Shown: positions 11,384-21,870, counted from the first letter of the stretch. The stretch is 64,000 nucleotides of DNA from Forficula auricularia (GCA_024734495.1 JALMQS010000153.1:6535294-6599293), one strand, 5' to 3'. The notes: generated from the letters alone by a model not told the origin. Made by a program: numbers and translations.

Positions 11384-11476
11384 GCTTTAAGACGTTTAAT
11401 ACCGTATCAAAATATAAAAGAAAATCCATTGAAATATTTGAAAATTAAAAATGAAATCGAATCACTGAGAGAAGAG
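11384..11476 (+). CDS. Gene 1, exon B
   Basis: 93-bp exon of 31 codons. The acceptor TTTTTATTTTCAG precedes 11384 and the consensus donor GAG|GTAAGT follows 11476. It is phase 0 at both sides. The peptide begins ALRRLIPYQNIKENPLKYLK and ends NEIESLREE, charged and probably helical or coiled-coil. It follows exon A (ends phase 0) and precedes exon C (starts phase 0). The exact match of splice signals and phase across four junctions supports the gene model although the family is unknown. Confidence 0.75.
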
Positions 11477-11500
11477 GTAAGTATTAATTAAAGAAATTAT

Positions 11501-12207
11501 CAGCCTCCCTGGTGTAATGGTCAGCATTTCTGGCTGAAAAAAAAAATATAACCTCACACCCTAATAACCCTCTCCCCGCATCCTTCGTCCTTCCAAAATC
11601 CCCACTAAGGTCCTCTCTCAAACATCCCAAAAAACTGGGTTTTTTCCTGAGCATTTTCCCAGATAAAAATAACAAAAAAACCCCCGATACTCTACCTAAT
11701 AATCAATAGACTAAAATTTCCCCAATGATTACTGTATAAATAAATTTAAGATAAGCCATATCGGCGAATGCCCTTTGCAGGGTAATGTACGATTTTTTCT
11801 CCACTCTGTAAACTTAAATCCCACATGTCTTGGGATCAAACTGTATTTAATTATTGTATCAAATTTGCTCAATAAAAAAGACATTATAAAAAAAAGCATG
11901 TCTGGCTGGCAACCCGGAGGTCTGATTCGATTCCCGGCTATACCCAGACATTTTTTCTGTAAGTATAGGGTCTGGAAAAAAAAGTGGGAGATAAATTTAA
12001 CCTAATTTATCGATCGGAGAATTTACCACTGCTCGAAGCCTCTCAAAAAATTAGATTGTATCTAACTTTCTGAGATTTCGCTCGTGATTCTGGCTTCTTT
12101 CCTTCTACTCTGTTCTTTTCACGGTGGAGGGGCCATCCCATACAGGACTTTAGGGGATGCAACCACAGGTTGTATCTCCTTCTCACATCAATATCATTAA
12201 AAAAAAA
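11501..12207 (+). mobile_element. tRNA-derived SINE split by an insertion
   Basis: The 5' part has an A box (TGGTGTAATGGTCAGC, 11510-11525). The B box GATTCGATTCCCGG is at about 11924-11937. The 3' part (GATAAATTTAACC..., CACGGTGGAGGGGCCATCCC) ends CATCAATATCATTAAAAAAA. Between A and B lies a 358-bp insertion flanked by AGCATTTCTGGCTG (11523-11536) and AGCATGTCTGGCTG (11895-11908). 3' ends of the same family are at 17277-17507, 26757-26868 and 31717-31853. Confidence 0.8.
11537..11894 (+). mobile_element. Insertion inside the SINE with 14-bp TSD
   Basis: 358 bp flanked by a 14-bp duplication with one mismatch and ending in an A-run. This is consistent with LINE-mediated retroposition. It shows no gene and its family was not identified. 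Confidence 0.65.
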
Positions 12208-12256
12208 ATATTTAAATATAATAAAAAATCTTTACTGAGTTGCACAAACACCTAAA

Positions 12257-12377
12257 CCTGCACCCTCTCACTTGATCAACTTGCCCTTCTCTTCGGTAAT
12301 GCAAGGGTCTTTCGAGATCATAGGGGCTGCATCTTACTGGTGCCCTTTGAATTCGATTGCATTAAAAAAATCAACTG
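12257..12377 (+). mobile_element. 5'-truncated LINE 3' end (third copy)
   Basis: Matches the last about 30 bp of the LINE coding region plus its 3' untranslated part, as seen complete at 33246-33930 (inverted) and 47338-47884. Shared words are CACCCTCTCACTTGATCAAC, AATGCAAGGGTCTTTCGAGA and ATTCGATTGCATTAAAAAA. Confidence 0.8.
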
Positions 12378-12949
12378 GTGTGTTCACCACTCGACTTTCA
12401 CATTTTCAATTATTTAAAATCATCGCGACACTACTAGTCTCACCCCTTCCTTTATTTCAATCGAATTAAAAATTTGACACAACTAATAATTTGATAAATA
12501 CACTAATTTTTTAAAAAATCGTTAAAACCGTTTTTGAGAAAAAAACAAAAAATATTTCATGTAAATGTCCACTTCCAGTTTTCCGATTTCAATGACTGAT
12601 TTATTTCGCCACGCAGAGGGGGGCAGCCCTTTACAGAAAGAATACAGATTTATTTACAAATTAGGTTAAAACCCTCATCAGCCAGTCCAAATAATTACGC
12701 CAGATGTTGTGGCTATTAGTAAGAAGTACATTATATATATGGGCGCCAGTAGGACTCTAGAACCAAGGCCAGAGTGTTGGGACCGCCAAAAGCACCCCAC
12801 AACTGTACAATGCGACCAAGAAAAAAAACAATACAAAACTACAAACAACAAGACAACAAAAAGCTTGTTGTACTCCTTCTAGCCTATATCGAGCGTAAGT
12901 TTCGAATTTCATAGCTCTGAGACTTATAGTTGCGAAACGCAGGGGGGTA
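12378..12949. other. Unassigned intronic DNA
   Basis: Contains a stretch of moderate GC content (12600-12830) without a supported reading frame. No repeat partner is seen in the window. Confidence 0.4.
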
Positions 12950-13168
12950 CATGAATTTTTGGCCTCTGGGGACCACAATATCCGGTTTTATGTTCCAAAC
13001 CCGGTTTCCAACTATTAAGGGCATCGATTCCTTTCACCTAGAAGTTACAAAATGAAATTAACTTTTTTGATCTCTGAGATACAAGCTTTCAAAGAGTCAG
13101 GACCCAGACAGGCCATCGCAATACTTCCACATTATTATTCTATGAATATAAATATGAAAGTAAAGAAA
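12950..13168. repeat. Dispersed repeat, pair with 25940-26150
   Basis: It begins TTTTTGGCCTCTGGGGACCA. It shares TTAAGGGCATCGATTCCTT, AGTCAGGACCCAGACAG and AATACTTCCACATTAT with 25940-26150 in the same orientation. Confidence 0.75.
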
Positions 13169-13920
13169 TAATAAATAAAAAATACATCAAATATGATGTG
13201 GATGTCGTAATGAATCTCATCTCAATTTCGAGAGTGCAAAAAAGCATCTCTGGGGCTGCAAGACATTATTTCAAGGGTGGGATTTTTACGTAGGGATCAT
13301 GTGACGGGATATAATACCCTGACAACGGATAAATTTGTCAGTTGAAAATGTCTAGAAATTCACACGTTGTCATATAACATCTCTAAATTTATGGCGTCGA
13401 CATTTTAGCCAAAAAACTCAAAAAGATCTTAAAGGACTAGGAAGGTCGTTTGGGGAGGATGCTATTTGCAAATGTTGCCGTCCAATGTACTAGAAGGGCG
13501 GAAATCCCTTCTGACCATCGCCCATGTTGACATACAATTGGACATTTATTATAAAAAATTGTATTCGTAGAATTCCATTCTACATATATTTCAAGAATTT
13601 ATTAAGTTAATTTTATTAGTACATAGGGGCGTACCAATCGGAAATGGCGCCTAGGGCGAGCTTTCGTAAATTATCTAATATATTAAATAAACATATAAAT
13701 TAAATAAAAAAGTCATAAATTTTAAAAAACATTTTTATTTTCTGTTTTAGAACAAAAATTAGTCCATAAGAATGCACTCTTTCAATATTCTCAAACTTAA
13801 TATTGCACTTTGGAAATAGATTTAGAACATTTTCGAAATTTGTTTTTTCGGTTTTATTTTCTCGCTCTGCAAAGCTGAGCAAAGCTAGGAGGTATAACTT
13901 TTTTGACCCATTGTAGTATT
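13169..13920. other. Unassigned intronic DNA
   Basis: No gene or repeat partner was found. 13615-13660 (GGGGCGTACCAATCGG...) and 15545-15620 hold similar wording about a GCC-rich boundary, but no structure was proven. Confidence 0.35.
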
Positions 13921-14364
13921 AGTTTTTACAGAGATATATAAGATACCTCATAAAAAGTATCTGGAATACAAGTTACAAAATATACTTTTAAGTAAAAAGT
14001 ATTTGGGATATCAGATACAAGATACTTTCGTAAATGATATTTGAAATACTAGATACAAAATAAGTATTTTCTAAATACTTTTTAAAAATAAAATACTTTT
14101 TCAAAGAAAACATATTTCTATTAATCTTAACTTGAGATTTATTTAGCTTATTTCATTAATTATTAACAGTGATCGTGTTAATCGAGGAAATGTGAGAAAA
14201 TATTATATTTTTAAGGTTTTAATTGAGACTTAAAAGTAAAACAAGTTGTTCAAACATTTTATCGCTCATTTTTCTTCGATGAGGTCTCATTATCATCCCC
14301 CCCCCAAAAAAAAAAAGTGGAGCACAGGGGGTGTAACTCGGCAAACAGGTGTTATATTTTAAAA

Positions 14365-14660
14365 TATTTTTTAAGCTATTGCATAGCTTTTATCGCGGGC
14401 TGTGAGAGCGGCGACCAAATCAAGAAATTCCGTAACGAAAATAAACCTAAACACCCCCACTCCGACCGGCGCAGCGGTGCGGCGTTGAAAGCCGTGCATC
14501 GTCTAACATCGTTTCAGTTCGGCAGACTTCGGCACGGTGTTTATGTGCATGCGACTAGACGTATGCGTGTAGACTGTACGAAGCTCGCACGGATCGAGAC
14601 GAGCTGTTCCGAAATCGGACGAATACGTAAGCAGCTGTTTGTGAGAAAGTATATAGGTGT
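14365..14660 (+). repeat. AGCTATTGCATAGC element, copy 3
   Basis: Close copy of 3540-3820: TTAAGCTATTGCATAGC, GCGGCGACCAAATCAAG, GTTTCAGTTCGGCAGACTTC, AGCAGCTGTTTGTGAG. The right terminus is missing here. Confidence 0.8.
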
Positions 14661-14772
14661 ATAGGTATCTATCATCTATGTACAACAGTGAATAGCTGTT
14701 CGCGTAAAATTTTATTACGTTTAAACTCTTTAAGCTGGTATCTTTATTATTTAGGTATTGAAGTGTTTCTAA

Positions 14773-15004
14773 AGCCCGCTGCACACGAGGCTTTTTTCTC
14801 TACTTGTTTTTGGGATGGGAGCTCTGGTTTGCAATTTAGATGCCTGTCGGGATCGAAATGACTTCACTGCTGGCTGTCTTTCTGGCTAGCTTGCTTAATT
14901 TAAAAGATAGGACATGTTCTATTTTCGGGCTTGGTCCTGGGATGCTTTTGAGTGGGAGCAAGCAGACAAAAAATTATTAAAACAAGCCTCGTGTGCAGCG
15001 GCCT
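14773..15004. mobile_element. 232-bp MITE with TAA target duplication
   Basis: The left end AGCCCGCTGCACACGAGGCT and the right end (inverse) AGGCCGCTGCACACGAGGCT are flanked by TAA on both sides (14770-14772, 15005-15007). A 3-bp TAA/TTA duplication is typical of Harbinger-like elements. Confidence 0.8.
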
Positions 15005-15654
15005 TAAGTCAGCGGTGATGCCAGTAGACCTTGTGTTGTCGATACTTGCAATAGAGGAATCAGAGTCCTCGAAAAACATGCAATAAGATTCGTCTTTTAT
15101 CTTTTATTTTTTTATGTCTGCTCCATTTTTAAAGCCTCCGATTTTTGTTTTTCAGCTCGATTAATTTTACGTGTTTCAGTCAGGATAAAAAAATGTATAG
15201 GTAATTAGTAAAAGTATTTTATACAAACTTACTATTTACAAAATACTAAGTTACCAAAAGAATGTATCTAAATACAAGATACTCAATGAAAATTAAAAAA
15301 CTATTTCAGATATAAAATGAAATTTAATATCCTGTATCTGTATTTCAAATACTTGTATTTATCTCTGTAGTTTTATCTTATTGAAAGTTGGCTCGCAACT
15401 TGCGATGGATATTGCAATCGTAAGCATAAGAATCGAAATACGCAGATTCGGAAAGAGGCCCTCATCTCCTTTCTGAGGAATGAATTCTTAATTTAATATG
15501 AATTATATTGTTGGTTTATTTTAATTTTTAAATTTAATAATTTGGGAATTTTGTGCCCCCGTTTAAATGTCGCCCAGGGCACGTGCCATATTTGTCCCAT
15601 CCTAGGTAGCGCCACTGTTAATACACGTGTTTATACCATCTCTCTCTAATAATA

Positions 15655-16500
15655 TATAGAATAGGCCAGATTAATTTGCAGCAACGCTGACGTAATGCTG
15701 CCGACAGGGAGCGCTGATGCCGTCAGTATATTTGCGGCAAATTTGAAATATAATCGTAATTTGGACTCGAATTTTGAAATGAAAGACTCCAAGTGATTTT
15801 AAATTAAGAAACATTAAATATATTGATAATTATTCCTCCTCCCCGCCCCTCTCACCACTCAAAAATTAAATATTCAATTCGCTTTTCTTTGCGCACAGAA
15901 AAAGAAATCAATGACATCTTATTTGATTTATATTTTATATATTATTTGTTTATTTTTTAATAATTTGCCACTTTTTTATAATTTTTTTAAAAATCTAAAT
16001 TTTGTTATTCTTATTTTTTGATTTTTACAAAATTGAACGACTTAAGAAACGCATGCCCGAGTTTCTCATGGCAATACTGGATGGAGCAGCCTGTCATGCA
16101 AACAACACCTGATCTCTTTTAAATATTTGGAGCCTTATATCGATTATCGATCTCAAATTTAAAAAAAAATGATATAATATAATTCTCCTCCTCACACGAT
16201 CCCACTTATTTAAATAAATCTACATATTTCCACACAAAAAATACCACAATGCTGTAGATTATAGAAAAAAAAATACTTCCAGATTCATATCTAGAGCCTC
16301 ATTTCTGTAGCTGTGTCAGGACGAAAATGAGGCGAAACTTTCTAAGAGAGTATGTATTTTCGGGACTTTACAGGGTATAAATTTGGAGTGTGGTTTTTTA
16401 AGAGGAATAAAAATTTTCGGACCGAGACGCCGCCCGCCGGTGCAACAGCCCCGAGGGCCAAGTTTTCGAGGGCGTGCCGAAAAGCTCGTAAATAAATAAT
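15655..16500 (+). repeat. Repeat with GC hairpin end, pair with 39660-40370
   Basis: Shares AGATTAATTTG, GCAAATTTGAAATATAAT and AATTAAGAAACATTAAATAT with 39715-40150. The 3' part (TTGGAGTGTGGTTTTTTAAG, GACCGAGACGC, GAGGGCGTGCCGAA, AAAGCTCGTA) matches 40245-40363 and, in part, 52755-52846. No protein is supported. Confidence 0.7.
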
Positions 16501-16798
16501 TACAGTGGAAATATGTTCTTAAATTTCAAAATGGCATCCATCTCAATTTTTCAATCCACCACTAACTGTTGCACTATAACTCGGTTGTTTGTCAAAAATA
16601 ATTTGTTCGAAATAAAAGGCTTAATAATTTAACAAATTAAACGTAATTTGATAAAACTAATGATTAATTAAATATTAAATATTAATAAATTGATATGGCA
16701 GCCATTTTGAAATTCCTTTGCATTTATTTTTATATAACATTTTATTATATATCTATTCGCACAAAAAAAAATTGTTAATATTTATTTTTCTTGTTTAG

Positions 16799-16841
16799 AA
16801 TCTTCTTTCATCTGGCAAACATGACAAATATGTTTATAATG
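16799..16841 (+). CDS. Gene 1, exon C
   Basis: 43-bp microexon. The acceptor TTTTTCTTGTTTAG lies before it and the donor ATG|GTAAGT after. Reading phase 0 gives NLLSSGKHDKYVYN plus one base (G), which pairs with AT of exon D to make an aspartate codon. The exact phase match is the main support, since an exon this short has little coding signal of its own. Confidence 0.7.
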
Positions 16842-16989
16842 GTAAGTTTTAAATTATTTATTTGTTATATTATAGTTTTCACTTTACTATGGTGAACTAG
16901 CTATTATAATTTTATTGATAAATATATCTACTATAAAGTGAAATCTCTACGTTGTCGAATATTTTTTCTGGAGTATCTAGTATTTGATT

Positions 16990-17260
16990 TTTTTTTTTTA
17001 TAAATTTTATTAAACCAATTATTTTACATTAATTAATGTTTACATTGTATTTTTGCTTCGATTCCGGAGATTACTTCTCCACCATCGAGTGTCCTTATTC
17101 ATCTTTAGTCCTTGTTTTTAATAAGAGGAAAATCTAATTAGATAAAAAAACCTCTTTTCCGATAATTATTTCAATTCCATTATTCCCCAATCAAGTCGAT
17201 TGGTTTTAATTAATCAATTTTCTCGACGAATTCTAGTATTTGATTAGACTAAAAAAAATT
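16990..17260. repeat. AAACCAATTATTTTACAT repeat unit
   Basis: Contains TTTTATTAAACCAATTATTT, TTACTTCTCCACCATCGAG and TTTTAATAAGAGGAAAA. The same unit is at 18735-18960 and 34968-35160, and inverted three times in tandem at 27175-27930. Confidence 0.75.
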
Positions 17261-17276
17261 AGAATAAAAAATTAAG

Positions 17277-17507
17277 TGGGAGATAAATTTAACCGAATTT
17301 ATCGCGCGGAGAATTACCACTGCTCGAAGCCCCTAAAACCTTGGTAAATTGGATATTGAATTGTATCTAAGTTTCTGAGATTGGCTCGTGATCCCGGCTT
17401 CTTTTCCTTCTGCTCTGTTCTTTTCACGATTGAGGGGCCAGCCCATACAGGCCTTTAGGATCCACCTTCTGGTGTATCTCCTTCTCTCATCAATATCATT
17501 AAAAAAA
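17277..17507 (+). mobile_element. SINE 3' portion
   Basis: Matches the 3' part of the 11501-12207 SINE: GTGGGAGATAAATTTAACC, ACCACTGCTCGAAGCC, TGAGGGGCCAGCCCATACAG, ending CATCAATATCATTAAAAAAA. The A and B boxes are not present, so it is 5'-truncated. Confidence 0.8.
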
Positions 17508-17719
17508 GACGATGTTGCCTGTTTGAAGACCGGCTCGAGAAGGCTCTGGTTGCGGGAATCAAGGGGATTTAAAGGGAATCAATTCAATTTGATTAATAAT
17601 ATGTTAAACCAATAATTAGAATGATTTGAAATAGCTTTTCAGTATATTATATGAAAGGGAACACCCTGTGACATTTCGGGTAAATAAATTTATAATTTTT
17701 CTCATTAATATGTCAAAGA

Positions 17720-18058
17720 ATTTTAATTAAATGTAATGGAAGGCAGCCCAGAGGTAGGGAGGAAAGAAAAAAATTAACACATATCAAATAAGGTGTAATT
17801 TATTGGAATCCTTCCTCCTTTCCTTTCAAACCGATGTTTCGGAGGAGTTTTCCCTCCTTCTTCAGGGTTTCAAAGGGTAGAAGGAGGGTAGAAGGAGGGA
17901 AAAATCCTGGTTTGAAAGGAAAGGAGGAAGGATTCCAATAAATTACACCTTATTTGATATGTGTTAATTTTCTTTCCTCACTACCTCTGGGCTGCCTTCC
18001 ATTACATTCAATTAAAATTTCTACCAGTCCGTCTCTCTCCAGAGAAAATTTCGTTGCA
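17720..18058. mobile_element. Nested foldback MITE with hammerhead-like motif
   Basis: Left arm ATGTAATGGAAGGCAGCCCA and inverse right arm TGGGCTGCCTTCCATTACAT; arms of about 110 bp. The left arm carries a hammerhead-like core on the minus strand (17822-17877). The right arm lacks the matching CCGAAACGTC. A second copy is at 19136-19400. Confidence 0.8.
17822..17877 (-). ncRNA. Hammerhead-ribozyme-like motif (variant)
   Basis: Minus-strand order: stem I 5' strand CCCTTTGAAACC, core CTGAAGA (CUGANGA), stem II AGGAGGGAAAACTCCTCC, then GAAA, then CATC, then stem I 3' strand GGTTTGAAAGG. Stem I pairs as AAACC/GGTTT, one G-G mismatch, then TTT/AAA. Stem III is nearly absent. The usual ACGTC reads ACATC here, so activity may be impaired. 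Confidence 0.65.
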
Positions 18059-18734
18059 AAAAATATCAAAGAATAATTGACATATTAACGAGAATTGTTT
18101 TGATCGCGGTTTTTGAAAAAGATATATATCGCGAGACTACTGCGGATGAAGCTATTGGAGTCTGCGGAGTCTTAAGTTTGCCCCAAGAGAGAAAAAAGAT
18201 GTGATCCATTTAGCTATAATCCAACGTCATTTTGCGTATAGCCCGCATGACACTCGGATGGATCACCAAATGAATTTGAAATCTAAGATGTTATATATTC
18301 AATCTCCCAGTCCAGAGCGACCGATCTATTAGCACGTATGTGAGTTGCATGCCATTAATAATCGGATGTATCCTACATTTGATTCAATCGCGAATCAAAT
18401 GTAGATGATTTTTGTCAAATATCGCGATTGAATCAAATGTAGGAAACATACGATTAATTAATGGCAAGCAACTCACATACGAGCTAATAGATCAGGCGCT
18501 CTGAACTGGTAGATTGAATATATAACATCTTAGATTTCAAATTCATTTGGTGATCCATCCGAGTGTCATGCGGGCTATACACAAATGACGTTGGATTGTA
18601 GCTAAATGGATCACATCTTTCTCTCTTGGGGCAACTTAAGACTCCGCAGACTCCAATAGCTTCATCCGCAGTACTGGATATATATCTTTGTCAAAACACC
18701 GCGATCAAAACAATTCTCGTTAATATGTCAATTT

Positions 18735-18960
18735 TTTTATATAAATTTTATTAAACCAATTATTTTACATGAATTTATGCATACATTGTTTTGAGCTTCG
18801 ATTCCGGAGATTACTTCTCCACCATCGAGTGTCCTTGATCATCTTTAGTCCTTGTTTTTAATAAGAGGAAAAAAATAATTAAAGTAAAAAAACCTCTTTT
18901 CCGATAATTATTCCAATACCATATTGAATTCCTTCTCCCCTCCAATCATTTTCACCCTTC
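18735..18960. repeat. AAACCAATTATTTTACAT repeat unit
   Basis: Same unit as 16990-17260, with TTCGATTCCGGAGATTACTT and TTTTAATAAGAGGAAAA. Confidence 0.75.
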
Positions 18961-18961
18961 T

Positions 18962-19125
18962 CTCTAATATGTCAATTATTCCTTGATATATTAATGGGAC
19001 AATTATAAATTTATTTAAGATCATTGTTTCAAGTTAGAAATATATAAGCTCAGATATTATTTTCACTCAATATTTGACACAAATCACCTACATTTGATTC
19101 GCGATTGAATCAAATGTAGGAAACA
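18962..19125. repeat. Foldback arm fragment related to 61.2-62.4 kb
   Basis: Shares TCAAGTTAGAAATATATAAG, TTTCACTCAATATTTGACA and GATTCGCGATTGAATCAAAT with the composite foldback at 61155-62703. Confidence 0.75.
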
Positions 19126-19135
19126 TACGATTAAA

Positions 19136-19400
19136 TTGAAATTGAATGTAATGGAAGGCAGCCCAGAGGTAGTGAGGAAAGAAAAAATTAACACATATAA
19201 AATAAGGTGTAATTTATTGGAATCCTTCCTCCTTTCTTTTCAAACCGACGTTTCGGAGGATTTTTCCCTCCTTCTTCAGGGTTTCAAAAGGTCAATGAAT
19301 GAAACAAATAAATTTTTTTCCTCACTACCTCTGGGCTGCCTTCCATTACATTCAATTAAAATTTCTACCAGTCCGTCTCTCTCCATAGAAAATTTCGTTG
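19136..19400. mobile_element. Foldback MITE, second copy, with hammerhead-like motif
   Basis: Left arm AATGTAATGGAAGGCAGCCC and right arm GGGCTGCCTTCCATTACATT as in 17720-18058, with a shortened interior. The 104-residue frame across it is a repeat frame. Confidence 0.8.
19236..19290 (-). ncRNA. Hammerhead-ribozyme-like motif (best preserved, type I)
   Basis: Minus-strand order: CTTTTGAAACC, CTGAAGA core, stem II AGGAGGG...TCCTCC, GAAA, CGTC with cleavage expected after the C, then GGTTTGAAAAG. Stem I pairs 5 bp, one G-G mismatch, then 5 bp. All core residues (CUGANGA, GAAA, GUC) are present. Stem III is only the self-complementary ACGT, which suggests pairing between two molecules. Confidence 0.75.
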
Positions 19401-20010
19401 CAAAAAAAATACGATTAAATTTTATTTTTCCATTTTCATTTAAGTCATAGCTAAAAACATATAATTATTACATCATTAATTTTTCAATATTGCAATATGT
19501 ACTACTTAGAGAAATGGCGCGTGGATATTTAGCTGAGCAGAGCATAAAACTAATCTATCCATTGGGACAAATGAGAAAGGACCCCGTCAGCTGCAAATCA
19601 CCCTCTCGCCCCTCTGGCTCAGCGTTTTCTCCCCGGTCCTATTTCTCAGAGTGGGCAGTTTTGCTGTTTTGGCTGTCTCAGCTCAACTATACCATCTCGA
19701 AAATACGATATAAAGAGTTTTGAAAAAGTTGTCTTCTAATCTTGAATTTAAAAAGGATCCATATAAAATATGTTCCTATGATAAAAAATATAACCTGATT
19801 TGTCATACATTTAATTTAATTTCTATAACCAGGGCTCAGAGTCGATAAAAAAACCCTCGACTCCGACTCATCCAATTTATTAAATGAGTCGAGAATATAT
19901 TAAAACGAATGTTTCACTGTCGATGGTAACAGAATTGTTTTTATTTTAGGTTAAAAATAAAATAAAATGAGAGAGTCTTCTGTTTTTTAAATAAAATAAT
20001 TTTTAATTAT

Positions 20011-20058
20011 TTCTAGAGACTATAGTTTCGAAGGCATTGCCTTCATCATCAGTCTATC
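20011..20058 (-). ncRNA. Hammerhead-ribozyme-like motif, ACTATAGT type
   Basis: Minus-strand order: GATAGA, core CTGATGA, stem II GAAGGC-AAT-GCCTTC, GAAA, then CTATAGTC, then TCTAGAA. Stem I includes TAGA/TCTA. Stem III is either a one-base-pair hairpin (C-UAUA-G) or, between two molecules, the palindrome ACUAUAGU. All core residues are conserved. Confidence 0.75.
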
Positions 20059-20059
20059 A

Positions 20060-20435
20060 CAAATATTTCAAATTAGTTACAAATTAAGATTTATACATTG
20101 AAAATTTTGAAAAATATATATAATGTCTTTTTCTTCATGTTTCCTCTTGGGAGATTTGAATATAACTGGATCAATATCTGGGTTACTCTTTTGTTTAGGC
20201 ATTTTCTAAAGAGTTTTACCTGAATGAATGGAATGTTTTTAAAAAAGGGTCATTGATAATTTCTAGTTTTTCATTTAAAGATTCAATTGGGCTTTTTTCC
20301 AAGGATTTTAAAATTTCAATGGATTCTTTTAAAGAAAGAATTAAGGGGTCATTGACTTCTTTGATCAATTTAATTTTGGATTGATCTGGAAATGGAATGT
20401 TTTCCATTTCACATGTCCAACTATATTTTTTATTG
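20060..20435. other. Unassigned intronic DNA
   Basis: The 80-codon minus-strand frame at 20216-20458 reads MSPSNGEINKKYSWTCEMEN and so on. It has no splice or family support that I can see, so it is not called a gene. It could be a fragment of a longer Penelope- or LINE-type frame. Confidence 0.35.
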
Positions 20436-20535
20436 ATTTCACCATTTGAAGGAGACAATAAAAGAGTGTGTCTTCTGCTGGAATTATAAATTTTATTTAT
20501 TTATAACGAGACTATAGTTTCGAGGGCTTTGCCAT
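20436..20535. repeat. Half copy of hammerhead-bearing foldback
   Basis: Matches 34433-34523: GAAGGAGACAATAAAAGAGT, then GAATTATAAATTTTATTTAT, then the CGAGACTATAGTTTCGAGGG half of the hammerhead. It stops inside stem II, so the catalytic half is missing. Confidence 0.75.
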
Positions 20536-20719
20536 TTTTAGTTGAAATTATTTTTTGGCGTGTTCACAGATCCTTTCTTTTAAAATATAATTTTGTCGAT
20601 TTTCACTAAAAATACCTCGGCTTAATATTTTAATGAAAAGAATTTAATTTATCTGGCATTAATTTCTTTGATAATAGTTGAAATATTTTTATATTGAATT
20701 ATCAGAGTGTTCGTCCCCC

Positions 20720-20800
20720 CAGGAGTTGAACCCAGGTACTAACACACTTTCCGGGCATGTTAGTTCGACCCTCAGGACAAAACACCTCTGACATGCAATA
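20720..20800 (-). repeat. Possible tRNA-like fragment
   Basis: Minus strand reads CCTGGGTTCAACTCCTGGGG, resembling a B box (GGTTCAANNC) with a T-arm-like stem. No matching A box is convincing. Confidence 0.3.
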
Positions 20801-21204
20801 TATTAAAATGTAGCAACATTTTCACTACCATTCAAATCAAACGGCAAAAATAAATATTATGCTAACCTAAAAAAAGTTTCCAATGAATAGACCAATATTT
20901 AATTTAATATTTAATTTTTTTAATTTTTATTCAAGTATATATATGTGGGATCTGTACTCTTCACTAATCCCTGCCTGTGGGTTCACTGTGGCTTGTTGCG
21001 TTATTTGTCTAGGGGTTTATCAAATAAAAGGTTCACTTAAGATAAAATATTTATTAACACGTATAATATTCTATATACAGGTGAATGACAACTTTCATTC
21101 GAAGGGCGTTAATTATTAAGGCGTAATTGTAATATCGTAATTCGTAAATTGTTTGAGAGAGTTCGTTATTCGTTAAGCGGAAGGGGTTGATTCAATAGAA
21201 AAAT

Positions 21205-21725
21205 AAACTGCAACGGATCGTTGCTAAACTTTATCCAAATTCATTTGAAATATTAATATGTTTGTTCCTTTATTATTAATCAGATATCACTTGCAATTTG
21301 TAGTTCATGTTGACATTAATTCAAAAATAATTCTCATTTAAGAGTCGAGGAATAACCATTCCACATAGGATTTTTGACATTTCGGTTATTATTGTAACCA
21401 TTGCTGAAGACATAGAGGAATCGACTTAAAATCAAAAATAGCCATCGATTCTCATCTAATACTTGAGGAATAACAATTCTACATTAGGTTTTTGACGTTT
21501 CGATTATTATTGGTAACCATTGCTGAAGACATGGAGGAATCGACTTAAAATCAAAAATAACGATCGATTCTCATCTAATACTAGAGGAATAACCTTATTG
21601 CATTCAATTTTTGATGTTTTGACCATTAATGGCAACCTCTATTGAAAACGTGGAAGAATCGACTTAAAATCAAAAAGACTAAATTCTTTTATGGCAAACA
21701 ACTCAAACTTGAGTTGTTTACCAAA
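21205..21725. mobile_element. 119-bp-unit transposon, about 3 units
   Basis: It starts with the shared terminus CTGCAACGGATCGTTGCTAA, then AATTCATTTGAAATATTAAT. Three units with GACTTAAAATCAAAAATA follow, and it ends near CTCAAACTTGAG. It is the inverse of 4978-5510. Confidence 0.8.
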
Positions 21726-21734
21726 AAAAACCCT

Positions 21735-21870
21735 AATTGAATACTACAATTTGTGACTTTAATTGAGTCCATGGGTTCCGTAGTCTTTACCTGAGGACCC
21801 TTTGAAGCCACGCTTGCCCCGAGAGCGATTACAATACTTTACCCATGCTTTGCATTGGATAAAGTAAAAA
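21735..21870. repeat. Fragment of CATGCTTTGCATTGG repeat
   Basis: Shares TGGGTTCCGTAGTCTTTACC, CGCTTGCC, GAGAGCGATT and CATGCTTTGCATTGGATAAA with 30840-31390 and, inverted, 40898-41445. Confidence 0.8.

Larger units (their letters stand above)
13929..15370. mobile_element. TIR element ACAGAGATA..., host of nested insertions
   Basis: The left end CAGAGATATATAAGATACCT and the right end, whose inverse is CAGAGATAAATACAAGTATT, share a subterminal region rich in AAGTATTT/AAATACTT. Flanks AGTTTTTA and TAGTTTTA suggest an 8-bp duplication (inexact). Two elements are nested inside (14365-14660 and 14773-15004), which accounts for much of its length. Confidence 0.6.
17680..18735. mobile_element. Long foldback (outer), arms about 330 bp, with nested MITE
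   Basis: Arms run from TCATTAATATGTCAAAGAAT and pair with the sequence ending TTCTCGTTAATATGTCAA. Paired words include GACTCCGCAGACTCCAATAG, GATGTTATATATTCAATCTC and CATTTGGTGATCCATCCGAG. The centre (18370-18445) holds repeats of TTTGATTCAATCGCGA. A smaller foldback (17720-18058) is inserted in its left arm, splitting TCAAAGAAT. A larger relative is at 61155-62703. Confidence 0.8.
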
